From Brevundimonas sp. (GTDB taxonomy: Bacteria; Pseudomonadota; Alphaproteobacteria; Caulobacterales; Caulobacteraceae), in the NCBI RefSeq assembly GCF_027484365.1, contig NZ_JAIXTC010000019.1, positions 124,001-188,000 of the forward strand: 64,000 bases of DNA. Direction: 5' to 3'. Position 1 is the stretch's first letter, and each line of letters opens with the position of its first letter. Positions 48,597-62,503 of this stretch are shown here, piece by piece. Below the pieces are notes generated by a model that was given only the letters and a program-made list of their open reading frames with translations, was not told the origin of the DNA and ran no database searches. A program made the position numbers and the translations under genes.

Positions 48597-50011
48597 GCCT
48601 GCCGCTCATAGACGGCGGCGAAGAAGCCGTCGGTATCGGCCGTGGCCGGGGACAGACGCAGGCGATGGCCGCCATGGGCCAGTTCAGCCAGTTTGTTGCG
48701 GCCGGCGTCAGTGAAGCCCGACGACGACAGACCCTCGGCGATCGCGACCGGGGCGAAGGACGGATGATCCTCCTCGAAATGGTCCAGGGTCGCCTCGTTC
48801 TCGATCCGAAGCATCGAGCAGGTGACATAGACAAGTCGTCCGCCCGGCTTCACCAGCTTTGCCGCCCGCGCGAGGATGGCGATCTGCAACGAATGCATCC
48901 GGTCGACCTCTTCCGGCTTCAGACGCCAGGCGTCCTCCGGCCGGCGACGCCAGGTGCCGGAACCGGTGCAGGGCGCATCGACGAAGACAACGTCGGCGAC
49001 GCCGATGATGTCCTCGACCCCGCCGCCGTTGGGACCCAGATGGATCAGCTCGGCCTCGACTCCGGCGCGGGCCAGCCGGGGCCGGATGTTGTCGAGCCGC
49101 TTCTGCACCACATCGCAGGCGATCAGACGGCCCTCAGCCCTGGCGATGGTCGCCCGTTTGGACTTCGACTTCGGCGCGTCGACCCAGCCGGTCGGGGTCC
49201 AGATCCGCTCGGGCCCGGCAGGCGCGGCCTCGACCCGCGAGGCGCCGACGGCCAGACCCTGCATCGCCAGGCCCAGCGTCTTGCCCCCGCCCCCGGCGCA
49301 ATAGTCGACCACGGTCATGCCGGGCCGGACGCCCGCGAGCCAGCAGGTGATCTGGCTGCCCTCGTCCTGGATCTCGATACGGCCCTGTTTGAAGGCTTCC
49401 AGCGCCTGGACGTTGGGCGGCGGCTCGGCCGAAAGGCGCAGGCCCCAGGCCGACCAGGGCGTGCGTTGCGGCGACAGGCCGGCCTCGCGCAGTTCGGCCA
49501 TGACCTCGTCGACCGTCGCCTTGGCGGCGTTGACACGCAGGTCGATCGGGGCGCGCGGGACCATCAGGCCTGCGGCCTCCTCGGCCCAGCGATCGCCGAA
49601 GGTGTTCCGGAAGTCCTCGACCACGAACTCGGGCAGCCCCGCGAGCGCCCAGGCAGGCGGCCCGTCGTCGGTCAGGCTGATGCGGCTGCGTTCCTGTTTC
49701 GACAGGGGCTTGGGGCCGTATCCGTCGCCGGAGTGGAGCGCCTCGATCTCCTCGACCGACAGGCCGTCGATCAGGCTGAGGGCGCCGATGACCAGGGCGC
49801 GGCCGTCCTCCCGCCCGCCCATGGCCCAGACCAGACGGCCGCGGGCGCGCATGACCTTGTAGACCTGGTCGGCGATCGACCGACGGTCCTTGGAGCCGGC
49901 GTAGCGGTTCTCGGTCCCCCAGGTCTTCAGGACGGCCTCGGCCGGGGCCTTGCCCGCACTGATGCGGTCGATGATGGCGGCGGCGGCGGCGAGGCGAGCG
50001 GCTGGGGTCAC
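48593..50011 (-). CDS. RsmB/NOP2-family RNA cytosine methyltransferase
   Basis: The 472-residue protein methylates cytosine-5 in rRNA or tRNA. It has a NusB-like N-terminal region (KDRRSIADQVYKVMRARGRL), motif I TVVDYCAGGGGKTLGLA, motif IV FVDAPCTGSGTWRRRPEDAW with the releasing Cys, and motif VI VYVTCSMLRIEN with the nucleophile Cys. Between motif I and the SAM-binding acidic loop sits an extra Lys/Pro-rich segment of about 35 residues (IWTPTGWVDAPKSKSKRA). It is not seen in classical RsmB and may be lineage-specific. Gene order is guaB-MAPEG-this-MTAN-guaA. Confidence 0.9.
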   Translation of the reverse strand: MTPAARLAAAAAIIDRISAGKAPAEAVLKTWGTENRYAGSKDRRSIADQVYKVMRARGRLVWAMGGREDGRALVIGALSLIDGLSVEEIEALHSGDGYGPKPLSKQERSRISLTDDGPPAWALAGLPEFVVEDFRNTFGDRWAEEAAGLMVPRAPIDLRVNAAKATVDEVMAELREAGLSPQRTPWSAWGLRLSAEPPPNVQALEAFKQGRIEIQDEGSQITCWLAGVRPGMTVVDYCAGGGGKTLGLAMQGLAVGASRVEAAPAGPERIWTPTGWVDAPKSKSKRATIARAEGRLIACDVVQKRLDNIRPRLARAGVEAELIHLGPNGGGVEDIIGVADVVFVDAPCTGSGTWRRRPEDAWRLKPEEVDRMHSLQIAILARAAKLVKPGGRLVYVTCSMLRIENEATLDHFEEDHPSFAPVAIAEGLSSSGFTDAGRNKLAELAHGGHRLRLSPATADTDGFFAAVYERQA

Positions 50012-50019
50012 TTAAACTT

Positions 50020-50421
50020 TCAGATGAACAGGGCGGCGACGATCATCAGGAGACCGGCGAGCGATGCGAGGAAGGCCAGGCTGCGCAGGCCCGTGACGCC
50101 GAACGCGTACAGGGGCACATAGACGACGCGCGCCCAGAAATAGAGGGTAGCGCCCCAGTACGTCAGAAATCCGTCCTCGCCCGCGACATGGGCGATCAGG
50201 ACGGCACCGAGAAACAGGGGCAGGGTTTCGTAGAGATTGGCCTGCGCCCGTTCCAGCCGGCCGGTGATGACGTTGGACGGCGGAACCGCGGCGTCGCGCG
50301 GCCCGGCGTTCCACTTCGGCCCGTGCTGCAGGGTCCGGCCGGTGGCGGGCAGAAAGATCTGCACCACCGCCAGCAGGATGGCCAGGGCCGCATAGGTGAG
50401 CTCGGGCGTCATGTTGAACAT
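50020..50421 (-). CDS. MAPEG-family membrane protein
   Basis: The 133-residue protein has four helices: ELTYAALAILLAVVQIFLPA, a MAPEG-type loop with RLERAQANLYETLPLFLGAV (R-x-x-R-A-x-x-N-x-x-E motif), VVYVPLYAFGVTGLRSLAF and LASLAGLLMIVAALFI. It fits the bacterial MAPEG group of unknown substrate. Its ATG is 3 bases after the guaB stop and the RsmB-like gene begins 8 bases beyond its own stop, so it belongs to the gua operon. Confidence 0.87.
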   Translation of the reverse strand: MFNMTPELTYAALAILLAVVQIFLPATGRTLQHGPKWNAGPRDAAVPPSNVITGRLERAQANLYETLPLFLGAVLIAHVAGEDGFLTYWGATLYFWARVVYVPLYAFGVTGLRSLAFLASLAGLLMIVAALFI

Positions 50422-50424
50422 CTG

Positions 50425-51934
<1,510 letters not shown>

Positions 51935-52025
51935 CCACAATGGCCCGCGTCCGGCGGCTTGCCACGCTCGAAAATTTTTCAGCAGAGCTTGAAACTTTCA
52001 GCCATGGCTAACATTTAAACGCCTG

Positions 52026-52571
52026 ATGGTCGCCAATCTCGCCCGATCCGTGCGGAGCCTCGCGCTCAAGATCGCCAGTTACGGCGTGATGCACCTCGTC
52101 GTCGCCATGCTGGTGGCCTTCGCCATCACCCGCGACTGGCGCATGGCTCTCGCCATCGGCCTGGTCGAACCCTTCTTCCAGACCGTCGCCTATTCCTTCC
52201 ACGACCGGGTCTGGCACCGGATCGAGCGTCGGCGGATGCGCAGTGGCATGGAAGAGACCGCAGAGGCCTTCACCGCACGCCTCGACGTCATGAACGCCGA
52301 GGAACAGTCCCGCGCCCACGGCCATCACGGCCACAGCCACGCCCTGCCCTCGCTCAAGAACATCGCGCTGAAGACGGTCACCTATGGCGTCATGCATTTC
52401 GCCGTTGCCGTCACTGTCGCCTACGCCATCACGCGGGACTGGCGCGTGGCCCTGACCGTCGGGGTGATCGAGCCGCTGGTGCAGATGATCTTCTTCGCTA
52501 TCCACGATGCGGTCTGGCGCCGAACCGAGGCCCGGAAGGCCGCCCGATCAACGGGAATGGCCTCCGCCTGA
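52026..52571 (+). CDS. Tandem DUF2061 membrane protein
   Basis: The 181-residue protein contains two copies of the DUF2061 unit. The first is LKIASYGVMHLVVAMLVAFA, TRDWRMALAIGLVEPFFQTV and YSFHDRVWHRI. The second is LKTVTYGVMHFAVAVTVAYA, TRDWRVALTVGVIEPLVQMI and FAIHDAVWRRT. The copies are clearly paralogous, an internal duplication. A His-rich linker (HGHHGHSH) joins them. DUF2061 proteins are small inner-membrane proteins of unknown function. It is divergent from guaB and faces the minus-strand gene 52572-53564 tail to tail. Confidence 0.88.
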   Translation: MVANLARSVRSLALKIASYGVMHLVVAMLVAFAITRDWRMALAIGLVEPFFQTVAYSFHDRVWHRIERRRMRSGMEETAEAFTARLDVMNAEEQSRAHGHHGHSHALPSLKNIALKTVTYGVMHFAVAVTVAYAITRDWRVALTVGVIEPLVQMIFFAIHDAVWRRTEARKAARSTGMASA

Positions 52572-53564
52572 TCAGGGCAACAGGAACCCCGTGCTAGAAC
52601 AGCCGGGCCGTGTGTTCGTCGAGCGGTTGTCCGGATCCCTGCAAATCAGGGCCCTGAGGCCGGTGTGATCGGCGGCGTCCCGCTCGACCTTCCAGATCAC
52701 GGTCAGGCCGCGGACTCCCAGCAGGCCGACCTTCGCCACCGTGTCTGTGCCGGATCCCAGCCTGATCGCAATGACCGCGAACTCCGGATCGGCCGGATCT
52801 CGAAGAACCCGTGTGCCGCGAACAGGACCCGCCCTGTCCTCGGGCGACATGCCGAGGTCCTCCCCTGCCTCTACGGACGCCAGCAAGGCTCCGCCATCGC
52901 GATCAGCGCGTGCCTCCGCGGCCCGACGGAATGGCACGGCCGGCAAGGCCGCCAGGCCGACGAGCCCCCAGAGGAGGTCCATGCCCGGATCGCTTCGGTA
53001 GGTCGATGCCGGCAGTGTTCTGCAGAGGCTGACCAGCGCGGAGCCGACGGAAGATGGCTCAAGTCGCCCCAGCACGGCTGCTCCGTCGGAAAGCGGCAAT
53101 CGACCCGGACCGACCGCCAGCGCCGAAGCCGGTCGCGGCTGGCGCAACTGCTCCCGCGGTGCCGTCACGGCAGCTGGAGCGCGGATGGAGGCCGGCGGGG
53201 ACGTCGACGGATCGCGGTAGACGCCCAGCAGGCGACCGTCCTCGAACGCAAGCAGACCCGTGCTGGTCGCCAGACCGCGGCTCCTTTCGACAGGATTGTC
53301 CCCGGGCGACCCGTCCTCAAAACCGGTCAGGCAGCCCGCGTCGTCGCGGGTCGGTTGTCGCCAGAATCGACGAAGCGGATACAGTTCCAGGGTTCGCCCG
53401 CCGTCGACAATCCGTATCGCGTCGCGAGGTTCTACGCCCGGCGCAGCCCCGGTGCGAGCCTCGACCTCGGCAACAGTGAGGCCCGTGAGGTCGTCCAGCG
53501 GGACCCGCCTTTCATCAGGCGTTCCCTGAAGGGCGACCGCGAGAAGGATCGCCGTCAGGATCAT
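52572..53564 (-). CDS. Hypothetical exported protein
   Basis: The 330-residue protein begins with a probable signal peptide (MILTAILLAVALQG). A short SmpA/OmlA-like start (LTGLTVAEVEARTGAAPGVE) is followed by YPLRRFW and a Cys in DDAGCLTGFEDG. The middle contains a hydrophobic stretch (LLWGLVGLAALPAVPFR) that may be a membrane helix. The C-terminal part, GTDTVAKVGLLGVRGLTVIW, ends in two cysteines. I do not recognise a family. The ATG overlaps the rlmE stop by 4 bases, so it is co-transcribed with rlmE. Confidence 0.65.
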   Translation of the reverse strand: MILTAILLAVALQGTPDERRVPLDDLTGLTVAEVEARTGAAPGVEPRDAIRIVDGGRTLELYPLRRFWRQPTRDDAGCLTGFEDGSPGDNPVERSRGLATSTGLLAFEDGRLLGVYRDPSTSPPASIRAPAAVTAPREQLRQPRPASALAVGPGRLPLSDGAAVLGRLEPSSVGSALVSLCRTLPASTYRSDPGMDLLWGLVGLAALPAVPFRRAAEARADRDGGALLASVEAGEDLGMSPEDRAGPVRGTRVLRDPADPEFAVIAIRLGSGTDTVAKVGLLGVRGLTVIWKVERDAADHTGLRALICRDPDNRSTNTRPGCSSTGFLLP

Positions 53565-54289
53565 CGCTTGTTCAACGCCACCAGATAGACCTCCGATGAA
53601 CCCTTCCGGCTGGCGGCGGGCTTGACGTATTTCACGTCCTGGAAGTTGGCGCGCAGGTCTGCCAGAACGTGACCGGCGTCCCCGCCCTGGAAATTCTTCG
53701 TCACGAAATGCCCGCCGGGCCTCAGGGTCCGGATGGCGAACTCCGAGGCGATCTCGATCAGGGCGATAATCTTCAGGTGATCCGTCTGGCGGTGTCCGAC
53801 GGTGTTGTGCGCCATATCCGACAGCACCAGGTCCGGCGGTCCGCCGAGGGCCTCAATGAGCTGACGGTCCACGCCGGGCTCGGTGAAATCGGCCTGGATC
53901 AGGGTCGATCCCGGGATCGGCTCGATCGGCAGCAGGTCGACTCCGACCACCGAGGTCGCGCCCCGATTGACGCAGACCTGGATCCAGCCGCCGGGCGCCG
54001 CACCCAGATCGATGACCCGCGACCCCTTCTTGACCAGCCGGAAGCGGTCGTCGATCTCGCTGAACTTGAACGCTGCGCGGCTCCGCCAGCCCTCGGCGCG
54101 CGCCTTCTCGGACCAGGGATCGGCCAGCTGGCGCTTGATCCATTCGATGGACGAGATCGACTTCTTCTCGGCCGTCTTGATCTTGCCACCCATGCCCCGG
54201 CCGGCGGCCGTCCCGCCGGTGGGCGGGCGGACCATACGGCGGCGCGCAGGCTCGGCAGGCGCGGATGTGGGCTTTTCGTCGTCACTCAT
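53561..54289 (-). CDS. rlmE: 23S rRNA 2'-O-methyltransferase RlmE (RrmJ/FtsJ)
   Basis: The 242-residue enzyme methylates U2552 in the ribosomal A-loop. It has a basic N-terminal extension, then WSEKARAEGWRSRAAFKFSE with the first catalytic Lys. SAM motif I is VIDLGAAPGGWIQVCV, the catalytic Asp is in LVLSDMAHNTVGH, and the last Lys is in GGHFVTKNFQGGD (K-D-K-E set). The C-terminus is PAASRKGSSEVYLVA. I start at ATG 54289 (MSDDEK); the frame extends to 54337 without a better start. Divergent from the cyclophilin gene. Confidence 0.95.
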   Translation of the reverse strand: MSDDEKPTSAPAEPARRRMVRPPTGGTAAGRGMGGKIKTAEKKSISSIEWIKRQLADPWSEKARAEGWRSRAAFKFSEIDDRFRLVKKGSRVIDLGAAPGGWIQVCVNRGATSVVGVDLLPIEPIPGSTLIQADFTEPGVDRQLIEALGGPPDLVLSDMAHNTVGHRQTDHLKIIALIEIASEFAIRTLRPGGHFVTKNFQGGDAGHVLADLRANFQDVKYVKPAASRKGSSEVYLVALNKR

Positions 54290-54359
54290 CGCTCCCACAT
54301 AGCGCCCACGGCCCTCAGCGGCTATGACCCCCGCCAATCATCCGAAAATGGAGCGCCAC

Positions 54360-54809
54360 ATGGCCGACCAGACCCTGACCCTGACCCTCGACACCGGTGA
54401 CGTCGTCATCAAGCTGCGCCCCGACCTCGCGCCCGGCCACGTGGCCCGCATCACCGAGCTGGCGACCGAAGGATTCTATGACGGCGTTGTCTTCCACCGT
54501 GTGATCGCGGGCTTCATGGCCCAGGGCGGCGATCCGACCGGCACCGGCACCTCGGGATCCAAGAAGCCGAACCTGAAGCAGGAATTCTCGTCGGAGCCGC
54601 ACGTGCGCGGCGTCTGCTCGATGGCCCGCACGTCCAACCCGGACAGCGCCAACTCCCAGTTCTTCATCTGCCTGGACGACGCGACCTTCCTGGACCGCCA
54701 GTACACGGTCTGGGGCGAAGTGATCGAAGGCATGGACCACGTCGACGCCCTGCCGAAGGGCGAACCGCCCCGCGCGCCGGGCAAGATCGTCAAGGCGACG
54801 GTCAACTAG
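54360..54809 (+). CDS. Peptidyl-prolyl cis-trans isomerase, cyclophilin type
   Basis: The 149-residue cytosolic cyclophilin accelerates proline isomerisation during folding. Signature: FHRVIAGFMAQGGDPTGTG with the catalytic Arg, then CSMARTSNPDSANSQFFICL and VWGEVIEGMDHVDAL. There is no signal peptide. ATG 54360 has GGAG at the right distance; an ATG at 54348 is in frame but less well placed. An intrinsic terminator follows 9 bp after the stop. Single-gene transcription unit. Confidence 0.95.
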   Translation: MADQTLTLTLDTGDVVIKLRPDLAPGHVARITELATEGFYDGVVFHRVIAGFMAQGGDPTGTGTSGSKKPNLKQEFSSEPHVRGVCSMARTSNPDSANSQFFICLDDATFLDRQYTVWGEVIEGMDHVDALPKGEPPRAPGKIVKATVN

Positions 54810-54818
54810 AACGGATCA

Positions 54819-54844
54819 GGGCGGCTCTCACAAGCCGCCCTTTT
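54819..54844 (+). terminator. Intrinsic terminator of the cyclophilin gene
   Basis: GGGCGGCT (54819-54826) and AGCCGCCC (54833-54840) form a perfect 8-bp stem with a 6-base loop followed by TTTT. Confidence 0.9.
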
Positions 54845-54853
54845 CGTTAGGCG

Positions 54854-55408
54854 TCAGTCGCCGCCGTACCAGTTCAGTTTGACCCCGGACCAGCTCTGGT
54901 CGCCGATCCGGATCGTCGCAGTGATGGCCGGCTCCTCAGAGCCGCCCAGATTGCGCCGCGCGGTCGCGAGGGTTCCGACGTTCAACTGGCCGTCGAAGGT
55001 GATCCGGTCGCCGTTCGAACCGTTGCCCGTCATGCGGATACGGCCGTCGCTGACCGAGTAACTGTCGGGCAGAACCCGCTCGGTCGTCTCGCCGGGAACA
55101 AGGAATTCCAGCATCACCGGGGCGAAGGTCGCGGACCGCTTGCCCGTCTCCCAGTCGGCGAACGCCTGCGCCTGGCCGACGAACAGATGCATCAGGGAAA
55201 AGTCGCCGGGTCCGACCTGGGCCTCGCCGACCTGGTAGTAGCCGGACAGGTCCTCGCCCTGGCTGTGTGCGAAATTTCCGGCACCCGCAGGCGCGGGCGC
55301 GGTCGAGGGCGTCTCCCCGCCGGGATCGGCCGGCTTCGCCGGCGCGTTGAACAAATCGCAGCCGGCCAGCGTCAGGCCGACGGCGCTCAACACGATGACG
55401 GTGCGCAT
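54854..55408 (-). CDS. Hypothetical lipoprotein
   Basis: The 184-residue protein has a lipobox (VGLTLAGCDLF; Cys at residue 17). After a Pro-rich linker comes a beta-rich domain (DFSLMHLFVGQAQAFADWE, DGRIRMTGNGSNGDRITFDG, LNVGTLATARRNLGGSEEPA). I do not recognise a named family. It follows the ICMT-like gene by 11 bp on the minus strand and probably shares its message. The lipobox makes outer-membrane or periplasmic attachment likely. Confidence 0.75.
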   Translation of the reverse strand: MRTVIVLSAVGLTLAGCDLFNAPAKPADPGGETPSTAPAPAGAGNFAHSQGEDLSGYYQVGEAQVGPGDFSLMHLFVGQAQAFADWETGKRSATFAPVMLEFLVPGETTERVLPDSYSVSDGRIRMTGNGSNGDRITFDGQLNVGTLATARRNLGGSEEPAITATIRIGDQSWSGVKLNWYGGD

Positions 55409-55419
55409 GGCCGTCGTCC

Positions 55420-56061
55420 TCAGGGCAGATACAGCAGAACCGGCAACCAGCCGGCGGCCTGGGCCATATCGATACCTTCGAAGACCGGAATGGCCAGCAG
55501 GAAGACCAGCCCGTCACGAATCGTCGTCAGGAAGAACCGCGGCTTGATGCTGAGATCCTCCTCGTCGCGCCATTTCGAGAAGTCGGGGCCACAGCGGGGC
55601 GTGCGCGCCATATAGGCCCTGTAGGTGTCGCCGAACTCGGCGGTCAGCCAGGCTTCCTCCTTCTCGATCGTGAAGTGGAAGACGACGACGGCGATCAACA
55701 CGAACAGAACGGCGATCACCATACTGCCGGTCTGGGCGCCGACCCCGAAGGCTCCGGCATAGCTGAAGACATAAAGCGGGTTGCGGCTCAGGGAATAGGG
55801 GCCGGTGGACACCACCTCCGCCTTCTTGCGCCCGCCGATGTAGAGCGAGCACCAGGCGCGCCCGACGATGCTGATGATGATCGCGCCGAGGCCGACAGAC
55901 TCTACCGCTTCATGGGTTGGCCCCTGCCCCCACCGGGTGGCGCTGAACATGGCCAGCACGACCACTGCCAGCAGGGACAGGCCGATGGCCCATTTCCGGA
56001 TTCTCTGGATCCGCTGAAGATCGAACGCATCGGTACTCACCGTCGTCATGGTCGTTTCCAT
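55420..56061 (-). CDS. Isoprenylcysteine/phospholipid methyltransferase-like membrane protein
   Basis: The 213-residue protein has about five membrane helices. The C-terminal ICMT/PEMT signature is visible: GPYSLSRNPLYVFSYAGAFG around residue 90, and FTIEKEEAWLTAEFGDTYRA with YMARTPRCGPDF around 130-160. Such proteins methylate lipids or small thiols using SAM at the membrane. The substrate is unknown in bacteria. It precedes the lipoprotein gene in one unit. Confidence 0.85.
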   Translation of the reverse strand: METTMTTVSTDAFDLQRIQRIRKWAIGLSLLAVVVLAMFSATRWGQGPTHEAVESVGLGAIIISIVGRAWCSLYIGGRKKAEVVSTGPYSLSRNPLYVFSYAGAFGVGAQTGSMVIAVLFVLIAVVVFHFTIEKEEAWLTAEFGDTYRAYMARTPRCGPDFSKWRDEEDLSIKPRFFLTTIRDGLVFLLAIPVFEGIDMAQAAGWLPVLLYLP

Positions 56062-56145
56062 GCCCCCCCTTGTTGATCCGGAGACCGAAGCGCCGATGCA
56101 ACGCTTCGCGCAAGAGCTATCTTTGCAAGTGAAAATCGCCTGCGG

Positions 56146-57123
56146 TCAGCGATCCAGACCCTGATCCAGCGCCCGGAACGCTGACCAGGACAGTTCGACC
56201 GCGCTCTGGAACACCGACGGGGTGATCCGCTCGAAATCATCCGACGGCCGATGATAGTCGGGGTGGTAGTTCACGCCCAGATAAAGGAACGGCACCTGGG
56301 CGTTGAAGAAGGCGCCCTGGTCCGAGGCCTCAACCCAGTTGTCCTCGCCCGTGTCCTGCGGCGTATCCTTGCCGAAGGCCAGGGACACGGCGCCGTTCGC
56401 CGGAATGTCTTCAAGGATCGGCCGGAAGGTCGGGTGCTGATAGGTACCCGTGACCCACAGGAAACCATCCGTTTCGGCACGCGCGATCATGTCGAAGTTC
56501 AGGTTCATGGCGATCGACGACAGGGGCACCGGCGGCGCCTGGACGAAATGCTTGGCGCCCAGAAGCCCGCGCTCCTCGCCGTCGAAGGCGACGAAGATCA
56601 CACTGTGGTCGGGCTTGCTGACCTTGAGGCGTGCGGCGATCTCGAGCATGGTCGCGACGCCCGAGGCGTTGTCATCCGCCCCGTTGTAGATCTGGCCGCC
56701 GTTCACACCGACGTGGTCGTAGTGGGCAGTGATGACGATGTAGCGATCCGGCGTCCGCGTGCCCCCGATCAGACCGAGCACATTGACGCCGTGGAAGGTC
56801 TTCGGTCCCTCGCGGGTGCGCCCCTGGGCCTCGAACGGCTGCAGACGGCCCATCGGCGGAGCGGCGACGCCGAGCGCCTCCAGCCGGGACACGATATAGG
56901 CCCGGGCCCGCTCTCCGCCCGGCGCGCCCGTGTCCCGGCCCTCCATATCGTCCGCCGACAGGGTCCGCACATCGGCCATCAACTGGTCGTAGCTGACGGA
57001 CGGAGCGGCGGCGGTTTCAACCGGCGCTTCGACCGCAGCCGGGGTCTCGGTCATGCCCGCACAGCCGGACAGGATCAGGGTTGCGACGGAGGCGAGGGCG
57101 GCGGCGCGAAGGGGTCGGGACAT
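56146..57123 (-). CDS. M28-family metallopeptidase, lipoprotein
   Basis: The 325-residue zinc aminopeptidase-like protein has a lipobox (TLILSGCAGM). The M28 metal ligands are in VITAHYDHVGVN, NGADDNASGVATMLE, FVAFDGEERGLLGAKHF, and NLNFDMIARAETDG, with the last His in LGVNYHPDYHRPSDD. All five zinc ligands appear present. It probably trims periplasmic peptides. Start ATG 57123; the frame continues far upstream only as antisense to ligA. Divergent from ligA. Confidence 0.93.
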   Translation of the reverse strand: MSRPLRAAALASVATLILSGCAGMTETPAAVEAPVETAAAPSVSYDQLMADVRTLSADDMEGRDTGAPGGERARAYIVSRLEALGVAAPPMGRLQPFEAQGRTREGPKTFHGVNVLGLIGGTRTPDRYIVITAHYDHVGVNGGQIYNGADDNASGVATMLEIAARLKVSKPDHSVIFVAFDGEERGLLGAKHFVQAPPVPLSSIAMNLNFDMIARAETDGFLWVTGTYQHPTFRPILEDIPANGAVSLAFGKDTPQDTGEDNWVEASDQGAFFNAQVPFLYLGVNYHPDYHRPSDDFERITPSVFQSAVELSWSAFRALDQGLDR

Positions 57124-57228
57124 GAAGACTCTCTGGATACTTCCTTTCAGAGATAGCCTCACCCGTCCGCCCCGTCCGCATAAATTCGTATGATCGACCC
57201 GGCTGGCCGCGCCCGCGGGCGGTGCTAA

Positions 57229-59553
<2,325 letters not shown>

Positions 59554-59577
59554 TCCTTCTCCCCTGCGGGAGAAGGA
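59554..59577. terminator. Bidirectional hairpin between ligA and the aldo/keto reductase gene
   Basis: Perfect 10-bp stem (TCCTTCTCCC and GGGAGAAGGA) with a 4-base loop, starting at the ligA stop and 7 bp from the stop of the convergent gene. No U-tract; it may work for both genes. Confidence 0.55.
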
Positions 59578-59584
59578 CGCCGCC

Positions 59585-60574
<990 letters not shown>

Positions 60575-60638
60575 GGGGCGATCTCCTGCGGTGGACGAGA
60601 CCCCGAAATCGGGTCTCACAACGTCACGTGCAAGTCCC

Positions 60639-62450
60639 TCAAAGCGGGGCGCACTGCGCCTCAAGCCAGGCCTTCGCCTCGCCGTCCAGCAACGGCCCCA
60701 CCTTCGCCAGGGTCTCGGCGTGATAGGCGTCGACATAGGCCCGCTCGTCGGCGGTCAGGGCCGTGACGTCGATCAGCTTCCGGTCCAGCGGCGCGAAGGT
60801 CAGCTGTTCGAACCCGTGCATCGGCCGCTCGCCGCCGGGGATCGGCTCGGGCGGAGTCACGACCTGCAGGGTCTCGATGCGGATGCCCCAGTGACCCTCG
60901 CGATAGTAGCCGGGCTCGTTGGACAGGATCATGCCAGTCAATAGCGGTTGGGTGTTCACCGCCTTGGCGATCCGCTGCGGCCCCTCGTGGACCCCGAGGT
61001 AGGAGCCGACGCCGTGGCCCGTGCCATGGTCGTAGTCGAACCCCGCCATCCACATCGGCGCCCGAGCGAGAGCGTCCAGCTGGTGCCCGCTGGTCCCGAC
61101 CGGGAAGCGGATCACGGCCATGGCGATATGGGCCTTGAGCACCAGGGTGAACATCCGGCGCTGGTCAGCCGAGGGTTCGCCGATGGCCATGGTACGGGTC
61201 ACGTCCGTGGTGCCGTCCAGATACTGGCCGCCGCCGTCGACGAGCAGCAGGGAGCCCGGCTCCATCCTGCGGATCGTGCGGGTGACGGGCTTGTAGTGCG
61301 GAAGCGCCGCGTTCGGTCCGACCCCGGCGATGGTGTCGAAGCTGAGATCCTTGAGCGCCCCGGTCTCCTCGCGGAACCGCTCCAGCGCCTCGACCACGCC
61401 GCGCTCGTCCGGCAGTTCGACCTGGGCCACCGTATCGACCCAATGGAGGAACCGCGCGAGCGCCGCGCCGTCACGGATATGGGCCTGACGCGAGCCCTCG
61501 ATCTCGACCGGGTTCTTGGCCGCGCGCGGCAGGGCGCAGGGGTCCATGCCGCGAACGACGGTCGCACCGACCAGCTCCAGCCGGTCGAAGTACCAGGCCG
61601 AGGACTGGGCCGGATCGATCAGGACCTTGAACCCCTTCATCCCCTCAAGCGCCTGCGGAAGGACGTCCGGGGTCATCAGGGTGACGTCGTCCCCGAGCCA
61701 GCCGGGCAGTTCGTTGGTGACCTTGGCCGGATCCAGGAACAGCATGGCCGTGCCGTTGGCGGCGACGATGGCCTGGGCCAGTGGCAGGGGCGAGCGGATG
61801 ACGTCCCCTCCCCGCACATTGAACAGCCAGGCGATCGAGGACGGCGCGGTGAGGACGACGGCGTCGGCGCCAGCGGCGGTCACGGCTTCGCCGATGCGCC
61901 TACGCTTCGACGAGCTCGTTTCTCCCGCATAGCGGTCCTCATGCGGCACGACAGGGGCCTGCGGCTGGGCCGGGCGGGCCTCGGCCCAGGCGGCGTCGAC
62001 CGGATTGCTGTCGACGGGCTTCAGACTGGCGCCCGCCTTCGCCGCCGCGCGCTTCAGCGTCGCCAGGGCGTCGGGACTGTGCAGGCGGGGATCGTAGCCG
62101 ATCACGGCCCCGGCCGGCGCGCGCTCCAGATAGGCAGGCACCCCGCCCTCGACCAGGTCCAGAATTTCGAACTGGCCCGCGTCGACCTGGGCCCGGACCT
62201 GGACGGTGTAGCGACCGTCGGCGAAGACAGCGGCCCTGTCCTTCATCACCACGCCCGCGCCGGCCGAGCCGGTGAAGCCGGTCAGCCAGGCGAGCCGGTC
62301 GTTGGCAGCGGGCAGATATTCGTTCTGATGCTCGTCCTCATGCGGCACGAGGAAGCCGTCCAGGCCCTGCTGCGCCATGGCGGCGCGTACCAAGGGAAGG
62401 TGTTTGGCCCCGAAGGACGGCGAGGTGGTTTCGTCGAAGGACTGGCGCAT
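60639..62450 (-). CDS. Xaa-Pro aminopeptidase (aminopeptidase P, M24B)
   Basis: The 603-residue enzyme removes N-terminal residues next to proline. It has two N-terminal creatinase-like domains ([20 protein letters not shown]) and a C-terminal pita-bread domain. The metal ligands lie in [20 protein letters not shown] (two Asp), [19 protein letters not shown] (His), [19 protein letters not shown] (Glu) and [10 protein letters not shown] (Glu). Three-domain length of about 600 is typical of eukaryote-like and alphaproteobacterial aminopeptidase P. The nearby 62.5-kb gene runs in the same direction. Confidence 0.95.
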   Translation of the reverse strand: MRQSFDETTSPSFGAKHLPLVRAAMAQQGLDGFLVPHEDEHQNEYLPAANDRLAWLTGFTGSAGAGVVMKDRAAVFADGRYTVQVRAQVDAGQFEILDLVEGGVPAYLERAPAGAVIGYDPRLHSPDALATLKRAAAKAGASLKPVDSNPVDAAWAEARPAQPQAPVVPHEDRYAGETSSSKRRRIGEAVTAAGADAVVLTAPSSIAWLFNVRGGDVIRSPLPLAQAIVAANGTAMLFLDPAKVTNELPGWLGDDVTLMTPDVLPQALEGMKGFKVLIDPAQSSAWYFDRLELVGATVVRGMDPCALPRAAKNPVEIEGSRQAHIRDGAALARFLHWVDTVAQVELPDERGVVEALERFREETGALKDLSFDTIAGVGPNAALPHYKPVTRTIRRMEPGSLLLVDGGGQYLDGTTDVTRTMAIGEPSADQRRMFTLVLKAHIAMAVIRFPVGTSGHQLDALARAPMWMAGFDYDHGTGHGVGSYLGVHEGPQRIAKAVNTQPLLTGMILSNEPGYYREGHWGIRIETLQVVTPPEPIPGGERPMHGFEQLTFAPLDRKLIDVTALTADERAYVDAYHAETLAKVGPLLDGEAKAWLEAQCAPL

Positions 62451-62463
62451 GCCGCACGCATAG

Positions 62464-62492
62464 CGCCCCCTCCCGCTTTTGGGGAAGGGGCG
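62464..62492. terminator. Hairpin between the TM protein and aminopeptidase P genes
   Basis: CGCCCC (62464-62469) pairs with GGGGCG (62487-62492), and the stem continues inward through CCC/GGG with one mismatch and a TTTT-containing loop. It lies 12 bp after the minus-strand gene that ends at 62504. No strong U-tract. Confidence 0.4.
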
Positions 62493-62503
62493 AACGCACG
62501 GGA

